This document shows, in pieces, positions 54,301 through 57,848 of a stretch of 64,000 bases of DNA; position 1 is the first letter of the stretch, and every line of letters starts with the position of its first letter. The stretch spans positions 10,303,501 through 10,367,500 of the forward strand of contig SMMW01000001.1 of the NCBI GenBank assembly GCA_004794655.1, written 5' to 3'. The position numbers and the translations under genes were made by a program. This DNA is from Marisa cornuarietis (Eukaryota; Mollusca; Gastropoda; Architaenioglossa; Ampullariidae). Under the pieces are notes generated by a model that saw only the letters and a program-made list of their open reading frames with translations, was not told where the DNA came from and did not search any database.

Positions 54301-56996
54301 TTTTATGGGGAGAAAAGTATTCAGCAGTTGAACTGATCAGGACTTGACCAATCTTCCAGGACATATGGTCGTCAAGTGTCAAGGTACCACTGTATACACG
54401 TTAATACAGCATAATAACTATTGAACTTTTGAATGTCATTAAAGTGCTGATGACGGCACTATCCACTCCATTCTCTTAATGGCTGTGAAATGAATACTGC
54501 TCAGCTAATAAGCGACATTAAAAATTACCATCAGAAGTCATTATGCTTATTTTTCCTAAGTTATTCATCCACGTCAATGTCACGCTTAGATACACAGATG
54601 TAGCTTTCTGTTTTTTGGATTCAAGTCAAGCTTTATAAGCAGTCACTGCTGACCCATTGCCGAATTTAGTGAACTAAAATTTCCTGCAACGATCAACTAA
54701 TTAAAATTGTTCTTTTTCAATGCAAAGTCCCAAAACTTACCTCCTTCAGACCATTCACAGTTGAAAGTAGAACTTTAATTTGTTGCTGGAGATCAAAACA
54801 GCTGAAAAAAAATCATCTACAGGTTAGTGTTATTATCTTTCATAAATCAACCAAAATTTCATTTGTAAAATTATTCAGTTGTATTTAGATTGTATTTCTA
54901 CACAACGAAGAAAAACAATCAACCTTTATAAACCATTTACAAGTTATGAAACTGAAATGATTTATAAGAATGATGACTTTAAAAACTATGTAACAATGAA
55001 TAACTTTGTTGTTTAACTTCATCATATGCAATAAATAATTTTTAATACAGCACGTTTACATTTAAATTTTAAAATGTTATCGTTTAGAATAAGCATTATT
55101 TAAATCCACCAATTTGCACAAACTGTAACCTCCTTTCAGACATAAATATACCAGAAATATAGCAGCCCAAAAAACTAGTATTACCTTCTATACAGCTGTT
55201 GCAGTTTTTCATCTGTTTTCAGTTTCTTGTTACTAACAACTTTGTTTGATTCCTTGACCAGTCCAAGAACCTGGCAAAACCACATTTATTGCACACCTCT
55301 TTGAGTTCTATTTATTTTTGCTGATAAAATTTAGATATGTTATTGAAATAAGAAGTATAAGAAGAGATATAAACAAATAAAAAGTGAGGCTTTTATTTTA
55401 ATACATAGTTGTACACCTCTGAGCCAGAGAGTAGGGATAAGGAGAGAATTCACTTGCAACTGAAGGGACCAATCATCACAGCTATCTTTCAAAACTTGAC
55501 ATTGCCAAACAAAACATGGCACAAGTCAGCACAGGTGATTTTGTGAGACAAGATGGGCAATTTTGTTCTGCAGTAAACTGTAAAAATGCCTAATTTAAAG
55601 AAAAATTGAAAGGAAACCTTTTCCACACCTTTGTGAAGATAAAGGAGAGATAAGCTATGCATTATATTCCTAAATTACTCATGATAAGTGTACTGTAGTT
55701 GTTAGTCATCTGTTACAATGTGAATGCTTGTCACTCTGAATTTTTTAGTTACCATAATGATCAAATTGTGAAAGTGTGAAATCAATACTCACTTACTCAT
55801 GATGATGAATCTACTGAAATTTGTATAGCATTATCATTTAAGGCATTCATCAAAGAAAGGTGTGGGTGGGGTCGCTGTTGAAAAAAGGTGCATATCAAAC
55901 TAATAGCAGCCATACATAACATTTGGTACACCTGGGTACACAATTTTATAGTTTTATCATTAGTAACATACAGTTACTAATGTATTGAAAAACTTTATTT
56001 CTATAAAAGATGCAAAATATGGATGAATTTTACATGAAGAAAAGACTTTGACCCCTTAAACCATCTGATATGTGTAGAAAATGCTAAAGCATGCTGATGC
56101 CTGATCTTGTTCACCTGCAGGACATGGCCGAACCACCTCCATTTTCTTTGATTCACCTCCTCACAATGTTAATGTTGATGCCTGTGCATCCACTAGTTTG
56201 TTGTGATGCTGTTCCCAGTGAATTCTATACATTTGACTGAAGCATAATCCCTCAAAATCTGTAGACCAGCTCTCATCTTCTAATTAGTTTTCCGTTTCTG
56301 AGGCATATATATAGTAGAACTGAGCGGATTTTGATTTGGGGATTTGAGTTTGGTTATTGTCTGAAAGCCCTAATATATTGTAAGCATTTTCTATTGTTAT
56401 ATCTCTGTTTTTTTGCACAAGAACAATGAGATAGAGATGTGCAGATGAACAACCAGACATTGCAGCTGAGCTTGATGCTCTAGCTTTGTGTCAGATTCAT
56501 CAACATAAGCCGACATGCAATCTCAAGCCCCCGCTCCCCCCAAAAATAGAGAGCTGTCTGATGGAAGAGAATGGCAAGAAAGAGGTTTAAAAATTAATAG
56601 TAACACTGACAGTGAATATTTTTATGGTCCTATGTCCCACAAACAAGCCTTTAAGTGTTTTACGTAAATGAACATACAAACACACATGTCTATCAAATGA
56701 CACGCCGTTGGTCTAGTGTGAAATGGAACATTTATATTAGGTAGCACTTGGCGTATTATTGACATTCAGAGTAAACAGGCTTCACTCAGTCTACGAAACT
56801 TTGACATTTGCCCCGACAACAAACAATTATGTAGTAATGAAGATAGGCCTACGTTGTTTGAGAGTAACCGTGTCTGAGCAGGTCAACTCTGATCTCGAAG
56901 GATGTGCGGAATAAATAGTAACTTTCTTACCTGCTTTTTGAAAGCATCTGCTTCATATATTGCCTTTGAAAGTGGCCCTGGCTTATTTATTGGCAT
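9313..56996 (-). CDS. NPHP1: Nephrocystin-1 (NPHP1) orthologue, 22 exons, 3' end not found
   Basis: Nephrocystin-1 is a scaffold of the ciliary transition zone and cell junctions. Twenty-two exons on the minus strand join in phase without a stop into 599 codons plus one base. Residues 1-120 form a Lys/Glu/Gln-rich coiled coil starting MPINKPGPLSKAIYEADAF. Residues ~130-270 are a Glu/Asp tract. Residues 283-336 are an SH3 domain with DDGWWIAENDRGDTGLVPS. Then come MGAVPSGFR, LSPSNLIYKDLFFD, VRICLFDGN, EVFVRSNN, MSCGWAHLPL and LYVNGGTPHEKGVEVDP, all matching the nephrocystin homology region in order. The start is the first Met after an in-frame TGA. The human protein continues by roughly 260 residues; those exons are not seen and may lie left of the window. 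Introns are filled with retrotransposon remnants. Identity is firm from domain order; exact borders are by eye. Confidence 0.93.
9645..9812. repeat. Interspersed repeat, copy A
   Basis: About 165 bp sharing long blocks with 24628-24785, e.g. GTGCCAGGACTGTGCTCTGT, TACTGGCCTACA and GATCAATTTCAAAG, ending GTGCTGGCAGGAA. Family not recognised. Confidence 0.7.
9905..10235 (+). mobile_element. SINE/LINE-type 3' tail split by a MITE
   Basis: AAAGCACTTTGAGC at the left resumes at the right as GGAAAAAGCGCTGTACAAATT followed by a TTATTATTATT tail. The split is caused by the TTAA-flanked element at 9929-10172. Confidence 0.55.
9929..10172. mobile_element. piggyBac-like MITE with TTAA ends
   Basis: 244 bp between two TTAA sites. 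Ends are inverted: TTAACCATCTCAGCGCG at the left, TTAACCCTCTTGGCACG on the complement at the right. It interrupts a repeat tail that resumes on the other side. The interior has palindromic modules (GCCACAATTGTGGC, GCCACGAAGGTGGC, CTCGTGCTCCACGAG), two followed by (T/C)TTACCGGCAGA. No transposase. Confidence 0.65.
10283..10365 (-). CDS. NPHP1: NPHP1 exon 21
   Basis: 83 bp, acceptor GTTTTCAG, donor GTAAAA. Encodes STRERTEMSCGWAHLPLLGE then NGTATQN; the family has a Ser-Thr-x-E-R-x-E-(L/M)SCGW block here. Phase 0 in, 2 out. Confidence 0.9.
10536..10573 (-). CDS. NPHP1: NPHP1 exon 20
   Basis: 38 bp, acceptor TATTTCAG, donor GTGAGT. Encodes GILFELCITTFRA, matching the conserved GILFELG segment. 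The intron to exon 19 carries the nested L1/Tx1 complex. Confidence 0.87.
11403..11523 (+). repeat. Left terminal array of the foldback-like element
   Basis: Eight imperfect ~15-bp units such as GGTCAATTCGACTAG and GGTCAGTTCGACTAAC. Confidence 0.9.
11762..13120 (+). mobile_element. L2/CR1-like LINE, 5'-truncated, inside the foldback-like element
   Basis: RT blocks: LDPLQFAYR, MHARLLFADFSSAFNTVQPH, SPQGCCLSPLLFIMYMDSC and IKFSDDTALLTLL (the Asp-Asp pair kept), then VETVNSFRYLGTIFDSQLKW and YAMPICKSNRHLKSFVPSAV. Ends in ACAAATAAAGTTGGTCACTG. Flanked by TGTCAAGAT at 11756-11764 and 13121-13129, a likely 9-bp duplication. Frameshifted, same family as 31890-34965. Confidence 0.8.
13328..13465 (-). 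repeat. Right terminal array of the foldback-like element
   Basis: Nine ~15-bp units, inverted relative to 11403-11523. A perfect small hairpin, CTATAG-CATTTCATG-CTATAG, sits at its inner edge (13313-13333). Confidence 0.9.
14087..14759 (-). mobile_element. Solo LTR (673 bp) in the L1/Tx1-like element
   Basis: Ends are TGTTAC...GTAACA and the insertion is flanked by a perfect 5-bp duplication, GTGTT (14082-14086; 14760-14764). Removing it rejoins the LINE frame. On the minus strand it has a TATATAAG box (14510-14517) and downstream AATAAA (14265-14270), giving its orientation. No internal region or second LTR is present. Family (Gypsy-like by its ends) is inferred. Confidence 0.78.
15239..15311 (-). 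CDS. NPHP1: NPHP1 exon 19
   Basis: 73 bp, acceptor ATTTGTAG, donor GTAATG. Encodes VTDTMDLAFHAEVFVRSNNT then VDNI; (C/V)F(I/V)RSN is a family motif. Phase 0 in, 1 out. Confidence 0.88.
15644..15718 (-). CDS. NPHP1: NPHP1 exon 18
   Basis: 75 bp, acceptor TGTCCATAG, donor GTAACA, phase 0 to 0. Encodes ILSNIHCVKVSSVDKSQNTW then SFTTK; LSNIH directly follows LFDGN(K/N) in the family. Confidence 0.9.
15991..16257. repeat. Three tandem copies of a 90-bp unit
   Basis: Units begin TAATTGGCT at 15991, 16081 and 16171, each ending TTCAGTCACACTG. Copies 1 and 2 differ at very few positions; copy 3 is more diverged. Confidence 0.95.
16258..16850. other. Intron, nothing recognised
   Basis: AT-rich NPHP1 intron sequence; only random short ORFs. 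Confidence 0.4.
16855..17095 (-). mobile_element. mariner-like transposase fragment
   Basis: Minus strand encodes DKLSTKFFYKDVLERLRKRV, RPDIADKWMLHHDISPCHTA and FFISKGIPVVPQPP, the region around the second catalytic Asp of mariner transposases (HHDNAPCH; here HHDISPCH). Truncated both sides. Confidence 0.8.
17100..17168 (+). mobile_element. mariner-like transposase piece in opposite orientation
   Basis: Plus strand encodes VVPQPPIQLTSAPVTFSF, the segment that follows SKGIP in mariner transposases, directly abutting the minus-strand piece to its left and repeating its VVPQPP end. Confidence 0.65.
17169..17900 (-). mobile_element. APE-type LINE fragment (RT C-terminal part)
   Basis: Minus strand gives LGVILSKNCSCTDKVHLRI, ARINKIWDSRSVSFCAKFRL and YKSLVLLIILYGGQDVDPA, the same family as the plus-strand fragment at 49455-50360. 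Frameshifted. Confidence 0.65.
18017..18069 (-). CDS. NPHP1: NPHP1 exon 17
   Basis: 53 bp, acceptor GTTTCAG, donor GTAAGT. Encodes GIDVLDRTVRICLFDGNN; the VR(I/L)CLFDGN motif is characteristic of nephrocystin-1. Phase 1 in, 0 out. Confidence 0.92.
18290..18665 (-). mobile_element. mariner-like transposase remnant (C-terminal)
   Basis: Minus strand: LEFLAQ then a decayed PPYSPDLAPCDFF block read across a frameshift (LLTRPCPMRFFIPKAERTP), then ADIDAKISILGVFKNR and a tail to KCFKNQVVHFIAKSGRKWN. It includes the third catalytic Asp region. A separate family from 16855-17095. Confidence 0.65.
18666..19270. other. Intron, nothing recognised
   Basis: AT-rich; no exon or element identified. Confidence 0.4.
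19275..19378 (+). mobile_element. LINE 3' tail
   Basis: AATTGCCCTTGTGGATAAAT then AAACTTGTATCGTATTGTATT: the short 3' end with AATAAA and a pentanucleotide tail typical of L2/CR1-like LINEs. Confidence 0.5.
19535..19723 (+). mobile_element. tRNA-derived SINE, full length with duplication
   Basis: 189 bp. Starts AGGCGGTCCGGTGGCGCAAC with a good A box (TGGCGCAACGGTTAGCG), ends ACACCAATTAAAAAAAAAAA. Flanks are TCTCCATTCTTACTG (19520-19534) and TCTCCATTCTTATTG (19724-19738), a 15-bp duplication with one mismatch. The B box is decayed. Confidence 0.85.
20096..20575 (-). mobile_element. Interspersed repeat with TAA tail and GCGCTATAAAA motif
   Basis: The left end is TAATAATAAT then TTTATAGCGCATATTCACAC, i.e. 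the 3' tail of a minus-oriented SINE-like element. The stretch to about 20575 (AAGAGGTGCGTTTTCAGTGC, GAGAGAGTTCCATTG) looks like its body. Confidence 0.5.
20670..21070. mobile_element. hAT-like non-autonomous element
   Basis: Left end CAGGGCCGCTGAGAG; right end, complemented, CAGGCCTGACGAGAG. GC-rich termini around an AT-rich core. No clear 8-bp duplication. Its right ~130 bp recur at 25860-25989. Confidence 0.5.
21071..21570 (+). mobile_element. LINE 3' end (L2/CR1-like)
   Basis: Encodes RIDLYKSSLKYSGSVLWNSL and PLHLKQLNSLNCF (about 21150-21250), the standard C-terminal SG-x-x-LWNSLP motif. It ends GTTAATAAAGAATTGTCATT followed by a GTCATT repeat. Confidence 0.7.
21714..21789 (-). CDS. NPHP1: NPHP1 exon 16
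   Basis: 76 bp, acceptor TTGTTCAG with a weak pyrimidine tract, donor GTAAAT. Encodes IRPRMVRIERIVTISACRQI then PVPSA. An acceptor slightly upstream (CACCAG) is an alternative but breaks phase. Confidence 0.83.
22496..22570 (-). mobile_element. SINE-like tail fragment
   Basis: TAATAATAATTGAATTTGTA then ATGAGCTCAATGCACTGTAC; same family as 29406-29490. Confidence 0.45.
22571..23590. other. Intron, nothing recognised
   Basis: No exon or element. The ORFs at 22679-22963 overlap on both strands with no known motif. Confidence 0.4.
23590..23636 (+). mobile_element. LINE 3' tail
   Basis: TAATAGCCCTTGTGGGTTAA then TAAAGTTGTATATTACC; short L2/CR1-type end. Confidence 0.4.
23681..23775 (-). CDS. 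NPHP1: NPHP1 exon 15
   Basis: 95 bp, acceptor GGCTGACAG, donor GTAAGA. Encodes VTYRTVNYLAIK then LSPSNLIYKDLFFDPTTNR, matching the conserved L-x-PSxL-x-(F/Y)-x-DL-x-(W/F)D segment. Phase 1 in, 0 out. Confidence 0.9.
24220..24280 (-). mobile_element. SINE-like tail fragment
   Basis: AATATTTTTATAGCGCATAT then TCACACACAAAGAGAGAATG, nearly identical to the left end of 20096-20575. Confidence 0.55.
24628..24785. repeat. Interspersed repeat, copy B
   Basis: Second copy of the repeat at 9645-9812. Confidence 0.7.
24800..25855. other. Intron with an unassigned 127-codon minus ORF
   Basis: The minus ORF at 25408-25791 has Cys/Gly/Arg-rich runs (GMLLMCGHSVKREDGGPP) that I cannot place; it may be an interior piece of the hAT-like repeat. 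Confidence 0.35.
25860..25989. mobile_element. hAT-like repeat, right end only
   Basis: Shares TTTCTTTAAAAGAAA, GGGTACACCAGA and the end CTCTCGTCAGGCCTG with 20940-21070. Confidence 0.6.
26222..26302 (+). mobile_element. SINE-like 3' tail
   Basis: TTAAGTGCCTTTAGCTTGTC, then AAGGTGCTATACAAGAGATG and a TTATTATTATTA tail. The preceding ORF (26000-26220, VKKLAIGVRLACGNCSEKAK) is unassigned. Confidence 0.5.
26452..26536 (-). CDS. NPHP1: NPHP1 exon 14
   Basis: 85 bp, acceptor ACATTTCAG, donor GTAGCT. Encodes TTVSDVLHAMGAVPSGFRQS then TLAKKHAE. The MGAxPxGFRxSTL motif is diagnostic for nephrocystin-1. Confidence 0.92.
26836..26878 (-). CDS. NPHP1: NPHP1 exon 13
   Basis: 43 bp, acceptor ATTCCTAG, donor GTAGGA. 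Encodes PMKLWSGIKKAITE, resembling the Trp-x-x-(V/I)-x-K-A-I segment of the family. Phase 2 in, 0 out. Confidence 0.82.
26900..27790. other. Intron, nothing recognised
   Basis: AT-rich NPHP1 intron 12; no element identified. Confidence 0.4.
27797..27854 (-). CDS. NPHP1: NPHP1 exon 12
   Basis: 58 bp, acceptor AAAAATAG, donor GTGGGA, phase 1 in and 2 out. Encodes DIDEEEGADGEQGDGDTAR, matching the second acidic stretch that follows the SH3 domain in nephrocystin-1. Confidence 0.82.
27880..27910. repeat. (GA)n(GT)n microsatellite
   Basis: AGAGAGAGAG then TGTGTGTGTGTGTG just upstream of exon 12. Confidence 0.8.
27911..29400. other. Intron, nothing recognised
   Basis: No exon, RNA gene or element identified on either strand. 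Confidence 0.4.
29406..29495 (-). mobile_element. SINE-like element tail
   Basis: TAATAATAATAATAACGG then TATATAGCGCATTTCCCTG and CTCAATGCGCTTTACAAAG, minus orientation. Confidence 0.55.
29765..29855 (-). mobile_element. SINE-like element tail
   Basis: AATAATGATGTTGGCTTGTA then TAGCGCCAAATCGTGG and CTCAAGGCGCTGACG; related to 29406-29495. Confidence 0.5.
30150..30790 (-). pseudogene. Unidentified ORF split by a SINE
   Basis: Minus strand: SFGNPYYDEVAILAPLRDCC (30790-30659) continues, across the SINE at 30373-30645 and its duplication, into TSTWNSLQLLWDDVLSRAMK, VLRSDPIRPVLIDSHFPALD and RRLKKVFQELDICVQTTGLD, ending VLVDDGL before a stop. The two halves read on as one protein when the SINE and one copy of its 13-bp duplication are disregarded. 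Composition is protein-like. I do not recognise the family; it could be a retrocopy, a TE gene or an exon of another gene. No splice sites were evident. Confidence 0.5.
30373..30645 (+). mobile_element. tRNA-derived SINE, full length, perfect duplication
   Basis: 273 bp. A box TGGCCGAGTGG (30382-30392) and B box GGTTCAATTCT (30426-30436), Leu/Ser-tRNA-like head, tail of TTTACC repeats. Flanked by a perfect 13-bp duplication CCTCAACATGCAG (30360-30372; 30646-30658), so a fairly young insertion. Confidence 0.92.
30870..31885. other. Intron with a short tandem duplication
   Basis: No gene. An approximately 40-bp unit (ACAATGG(T/C)GAT(T/C)GCTGCAGTAC) is duplicated in tandem at 31140-31220. Confidence 0.5.
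31890..34965 (+). mobile_element. L2/CR1-like LINE, nearly full length, decayed
   Basis: Order: RKRGRRGG start motif (31923), endonuclease part VFHFAGGVCLYVNKRY and PDIELLSVSLCPFYLPR (32170-32300), linker IPSKTIVIFPNNKPWVPRSL and VKLNGMSDQDLPNVLNNFYS (32710-33060), RT LDPLQFAYRKGKGIDNAKLF, ARLLFADFGSAFNTVQPYL, SPQGCCLSPLLSIMYIDSC. The catalytic box reads IKFSNDKALLALL where the related copy at 12250 has SDDTALL, so a catalytic Asp is lost. Ends AATAAACTTGGTCATTATCA. Multiple frameshifts; split by a MITE at 34444-34699. Confidence 0.85.
34444..34699. mobile_element. MITE copy A, inside the L2/CR1-like LINE
   Basis: About 256 bp, left GCGCTGGCTGCACAACATG, right GTGCAACTGGCC, flanked by CCAG (34440-34443; 34699-34702 region). 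The LINE sequence resumes on both sides. Related to the two copies at 57583-58111. Confidence 0.8.
34970..36090. other. Intron, nothing recognised
   Basis: Contains a (GT)n run at 35423-35443 and otherwise no identified feature. Confidence 0.45.
36095..36128 (-). CDS. NPHP1: NPHP1 exon 11 (micro-exon)
   Basis: 34 bp exon, acceptor TTTTTCCAG, donor GTATGT. Encodes LHNKYRDVQQD. No recognisable motif; accepted because its phase (0 to 1) bridges exons 10 and 12. Confidence 0.75.
36305..36374 (-). CDS. NPHP1: NPHP1 exon 10 (SH3, second half)
   Basis: Acceptor TTTTATTTAG, donor GTATAC; 70 bp. Encodes DDGWWIAENDRGDTGLVPST then YLQ: the SH3 WW motif, the Gly of the distal loop and the terminal VPSTYL. 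Phase 0 out. Confidence 0.92.
36960..37058 (+). mobile_element. LINE 3' tail
   Basis: TTTTCCCGAAAGGGATTAAT then AAAGATGTTTTGTATTGTATTG; L2/CR1-type end with short repeat tail. Confidence 0.45.
37480..38342 (-). mobile_element. Jockey-like LINE fragment, second copy
   Basis: Minus strand: KAYDATWKQG, GSILSPTVF (about 38150), then the region of YVDDFACRIHGQSLPCLEC, KFPGVLFDCKLHIFYVS, HSKLDY, and NPGISAYHAAFHPQH near the end. Same family as 3441-4415 but extends further 3'. Frameshifted. Confidence 0.72.
38350..38935 (+). mobile_element. LINE RT fragment, opposite orientation to its neighbour
   Basis: Plus strand: KEATGKDGICNE, YGSISLLSCLGKTLECMINK, LSKAFDKVWKDSLLLKITAG and a decayed SPTLF block. 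Heavily mutated. Confidence 0.65.
38936..39415. other. Intron, nothing recognised
   Basis: AT-rich; no element identified. Confidence 0.4.
39420..39511 (-). CDS. NPHP1: NPHP1 exon 9 (SH3, first half)
   Basis: Acceptor TTAATTTCAG, donor GTTTGT; 92 bp, phase 0 in, 2 out. Encodes RRQFITVDDYEGEEGDLSF then KRGEVITIIET. VDDYEGEEGDLSFKRGE is the ALYDY/RT-loop part of an SH3 domain. A GTGATC after RGE could look like a donor, but only the later GTTTGT keeps phase with exon 10. Confidence 0.9.
39826..40108 (-). CDS. NPHP1: NPHP1 exon 8 (poly-Glu, longest exon)
   Basis: Acceptor TTCCAACAG, donor GTGAGT; 283 bp, phase 2 in, 0 out. Encodes SPAKVAKKSDEK, then about 48 residues almost all Glu from an imperfect GAA/GAG array (about 39932-40078), then a basic segment KEERKKKKTKEVSPRNLRKA. 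The acidic tract looks longer than the Glu-rich region I recall for vertebrate NPHP1 and may be length-variable. Confidence 0.88.
40380..41820. other. Intron with a dispersed pair of ~110-bp repeats
   Basis: 41050-41160 and 41598-41700 are related (GAGAGACCACTC, CTGCCTA(A/C)AAGTGGCA, then CCCCC-rich). No gene or known element recognised. Confidence 0.45.
41824..41935 (-). CDS. NPHP1: NPHP1 exon 7 (acidic)
   Basis: Acceptor TATGATAG, donor GTAACA; 112 bp, phase 1 in, 2 out. About 25 consecutive Glu/Asp residues (EEDAEDEEDEEEDEEDEEED) then NEKFKEETDIKKPV. The complementary strand gives a poly-Ser reading frame, which is a shadow. Confidence 0.87.
42250..42350 (-). CDS. NPHP1: NPHP1 exon 6
   Basis: Acceptor GTATTTCAG, donor GTAAGA; 101 bp, phase 2 in, 1 out. 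Encodes KLQQEQSRDIKGKEG then a Lys/Glu/Asp-rich stretch: the start of the acidic linker. Confidence 0.85.
42540..43175 (+). mobile_element. L2/CR1-like LINE, 3' fragment
   Basis: Encodes KTRQGKVIHQANKIIRTS, LHLHAVRKVAYDIPLDQTHP and PNFSCCPQAGAT (the usual LLPSGRR position), then stop; ends TTGGACAGACAATAAAGTTT and a TTTGA tail. Confidence 0.7.
43180..43690. other. Intron, nothing recognised
   Basis: No identified feature. Confidence 0.4.
43705..46358 (-). mobile_element. RTE-like LINE, second copy, 5'-truncated
   Basis: Closely related to 5035-8300 and better preserved. Endonuclease part begins at KGRKITIIQCYAPTNAADEE (46345), with GNLNAKVG and ASDHQLLITFF. A 280-codon ORF (45532-44690) runs to AGFCQDKSCTDHIATL and DFERPFDSVDRDVIW; a 185-codon ORF (44587-44030) follows with TKQLEDLDFVDDISLLSH (catalytic box FVDD), then KWGWIGHTLRKPADTIARQA. 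The tail is ATGATGATGATG (43707-43718). The homology to copy 1 stops near 46358. Confidence 0.88.
46385..46690. other. Intron, nothing recognised
   Basis: AT-rich spacer between the LINE and exon 5. Confidence 0.4.
46692..46753 (-). CDS. NPHP1: NPHP1 exon 5
   Basis: Acceptor after GTTTCAG, donor GTAAGT; 62 bp, phase 0 in, 2 out. Encodes VQLTQAMTKLLPNQSEQDYL, the end of the coiled coil. The intron before it (46754-53184) holds two LINE fragments and two minisatellites. Confidence 0.85.
47340..47870 (+). mobile_element. L2/CR1-like LINE 3' fragment
   Basis: Encodes LHWLPVKKRIDHKVLSIAQS, APEYLQEVVPPYRPSRGLRS, TGARAFKKRGT and (next frame) LWNALPSSLSTITAPTTFRK then LKTHLFT. The 3' end reads TGCGCATTACAAATGGACAT with a CAT tail, resembling the tails of SINE-like repeats in this window. 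Confidence 0.82.
48140..48345. repeat. Minisatellite, ~88-bp unit, about 2.3 copies
   Basis: CAGCAGAA(T/C)TAGAAGTCTTTA recurs at about 48144 and 48231, with a weaker copy at 48319. Confidence 0.85.
48346..49195. other. Intron with a SINE-like tail fragment
   Basis: GTATCTAAGAATACTCC and TTCAATGTGCTTTACAAATA (about 48995-49040) resemble the SINE-like tails elsewhere. Otherwise nothing. Confidence 0.4.
49455..50360 (+). mobile_element. APE-type LINE fragment, RT C-terminal half
   Basis: Encodes FADDIVLLAGTNKLFQDLTS (49575), VSSFKYLGATLSKDDSS (49740), ADKERRIQTFERKCPKRLIQ, LWFGHVIRHDTSSKTVLKGT (50100-50160). Same family as 17169-17900. Frameshifted. Confidence 0.8.
50874..51060 (+). repeat. 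Minisatellite, ~30-bp unit, about 7 copies
   Basis: Repeated AGTCCTGAC(C/A)(C/A)GACTTGG then TTTGTGTAACA, with some shortened units. Confidence 0.93.
51061..53180. other. Intron 4 of NPHP1, unassigned
   Basis: No recognised element. A ~35-bp block (GACGACAAAGCTTCCGGTTTA core) is directly repeated at 52545-52580 and 52600-52635. Confidence 0.4.
53185..53259 (-). CDS. NPHP1: NPHP1 exon 4
   Basis: Acceptor TTTTATTTAG, donor GTAATA; 75 bp, phase 0 to 0. Encodes 25 charged residues beginning ENETEKIKNFETKK, coiled coil. Confidence 0.85.
53322..54392 (+). mobile_element. pogo/Tigger-like DNA transposon remnant
   Basis: Ends CAATGGTACCTTGACACTC (left) and, complemented, CAGTGGTACCTTGACACTT (right), each bordered by TA (53320-53321; 54393-54394), the Tc1/mariner-superfamily duplication. 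A plus reading MAPKKLSGAYVEQKRKTMRI starts at about 53601, resembling the N-terminus of pogo/Tigger transposases. A LINE fragment sits inside. Confidence 0.75.
53780..54212 (+). mobile_element. L2/CR1-like LINE 3' fragment inside the pogo-like element
   Basis: Encodes LHRIVSTCFKITGTAQSPLQ, DDRHVLSGEFFQLPLDRC, FCVPACRTKRLRLSFV, then a 3' UTR ending AATTGCCCTCTGGGACAAAT. AATGTGTT occurs on both sides (53772-53779; 54213-54220), a probable 8-bp duplication. Confidence 0.75.
54741..54801 (-). CDS. NPHP1: NPHP1 exon 3
   Basis: Acceptor TTTTTTTCAG, donor GTAAGT; 61 bp. Completes a Ser codon and encodes CFDLQQQIKVLLSTVNGLKE, coiled coil; phase 0 out. Confidence 0.87.
55185..55270 (-). CDS. NPHP1: NPHP1 exon 2
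   Basis: Acceptor TTTTGCCAG, donor GTAATA; 86 bp, phase 0 in and 2 out. Encodes VLGLVKESNKVV...LQQLYR, part of the N-terminal coiled coil. Confidence 0.87.
55275..56925. other. Intron 1 of NPHP1 with a weak LINE trace
   Basis: 56080-56330 on the minus strand reads NQRKWRWFGHVLQVNKIRHQ, like the RTE-type C-terminal RRWxWxGHVLR motif, with stops. Nothing else recognised. Confidence 0.4.
56931..56996 (-). CDS. NPHP1: NPHP1 exon 1 (coding part)
   Basis: Encodes residues 1-22, ending ADAFKKQ, followed by the donor GTAAGA; phase 0 out. The ATG (complement of 56994-56996) is preceded in frame by a TGA 14 codons upstream, so no earlier start is possible without another exon. Confidence 0.88.
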
Positions 56997-57046
56997 GTTT
57001 TTTTCTTTCTCTGTTTCTGTCGTTTCGAAAAGCAATTGTCAAAGAA

Positions 57047-57059
57047 GTCACTCGGCAAC
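57047..57059 (+). promoter_or_regulatory. Candidate RFX X-box upstream of NPHP1
   Basis: GTCACTCGGCAAC consists of GTCACT (one mismatch to the left half-site GTNRCC), a 1-bp spacer and a perfect right half-site GGCAAC (RGYAAC). It lies 51-63 bp upstream of the NPHP1 start codon. RFX factors drive many cilium genes through such sites close to the start. Function is inferred. Confidence 0.4.
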
Positions 57060-57582
57060 ACACACCGCCATGACACAACAACGCTATGTTAACATAGACT
57101 TCTATGATTTCTTGACTTAAGATCTCTTCGAGTTCGGGCGGCAACTCATGGGGATCTGACACTACAGGCAGAAAGAGCCTATGTGTGTTTACGTGACCAT
57201 TTCTTATCAGTTGTAGAAATTGTGAGCTCATGCTGTGCAGATGGCTGCACGAACCGAGAGGCGAAAGATTCAACAAGTGTCTTTATGTGTAAATAGGCAT
57301 TTGATGGTATTTTCATATTTTGTAAGTGAAAATGTAAACACTGTTGAAACATACTTGTGTATCGATCAGTACGAAGCACTTCAGATTACCTGCAAGTTTA
57401 CATTTAAACAGTTTTCGAGAAGAAATAATATTTATTTAAAATCTTAAAAAAGGGTAATTTGCTTTACCTATGATGCAATGTTAATAATATGATATAGTGT
57501 TAATATATGATGAAAACATTTCAGGTGAAAGATACAGTTTACCACACTATAATTATAAAGCATTGAAGAATTTACAGACCAG

Positions 57583-57844
57583 GGCCAGGTGCACAACACG
57601 TTTCTAAACCTTAAAACTGTTCTAAAGAAGCAAAATCTCTTCTTAGCCATTTTGGTACATTGCAGAAAAACATACAAAAAATTGTACTGACAGGACGGAA
57701 AGTCAGACTTAAACAACTTTATCTTACTTCAAGCAGTTTTAGTTTTGAAAATTCTGAAATTGTGGTGTGCACTTTAAACTAATTATCTAAATAGAGTTAA
57801 GGCCTAAACGTGTTTAAAATTAGAAATGTGTTGTGCAACTGACC
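57583..57844. mobile_element. MITE copy B
   Basis: Starts GGCCAGGTGCACAACACG, ends GTTGTGCAACTGACC; preceded by CCAG (57579-57582) and followed by CCAG (57845-57848). About 25-bp terminal inverted repeats; no coding capacity. Confidence 0.85.
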
Positions 57845-57848
57845 CCAG

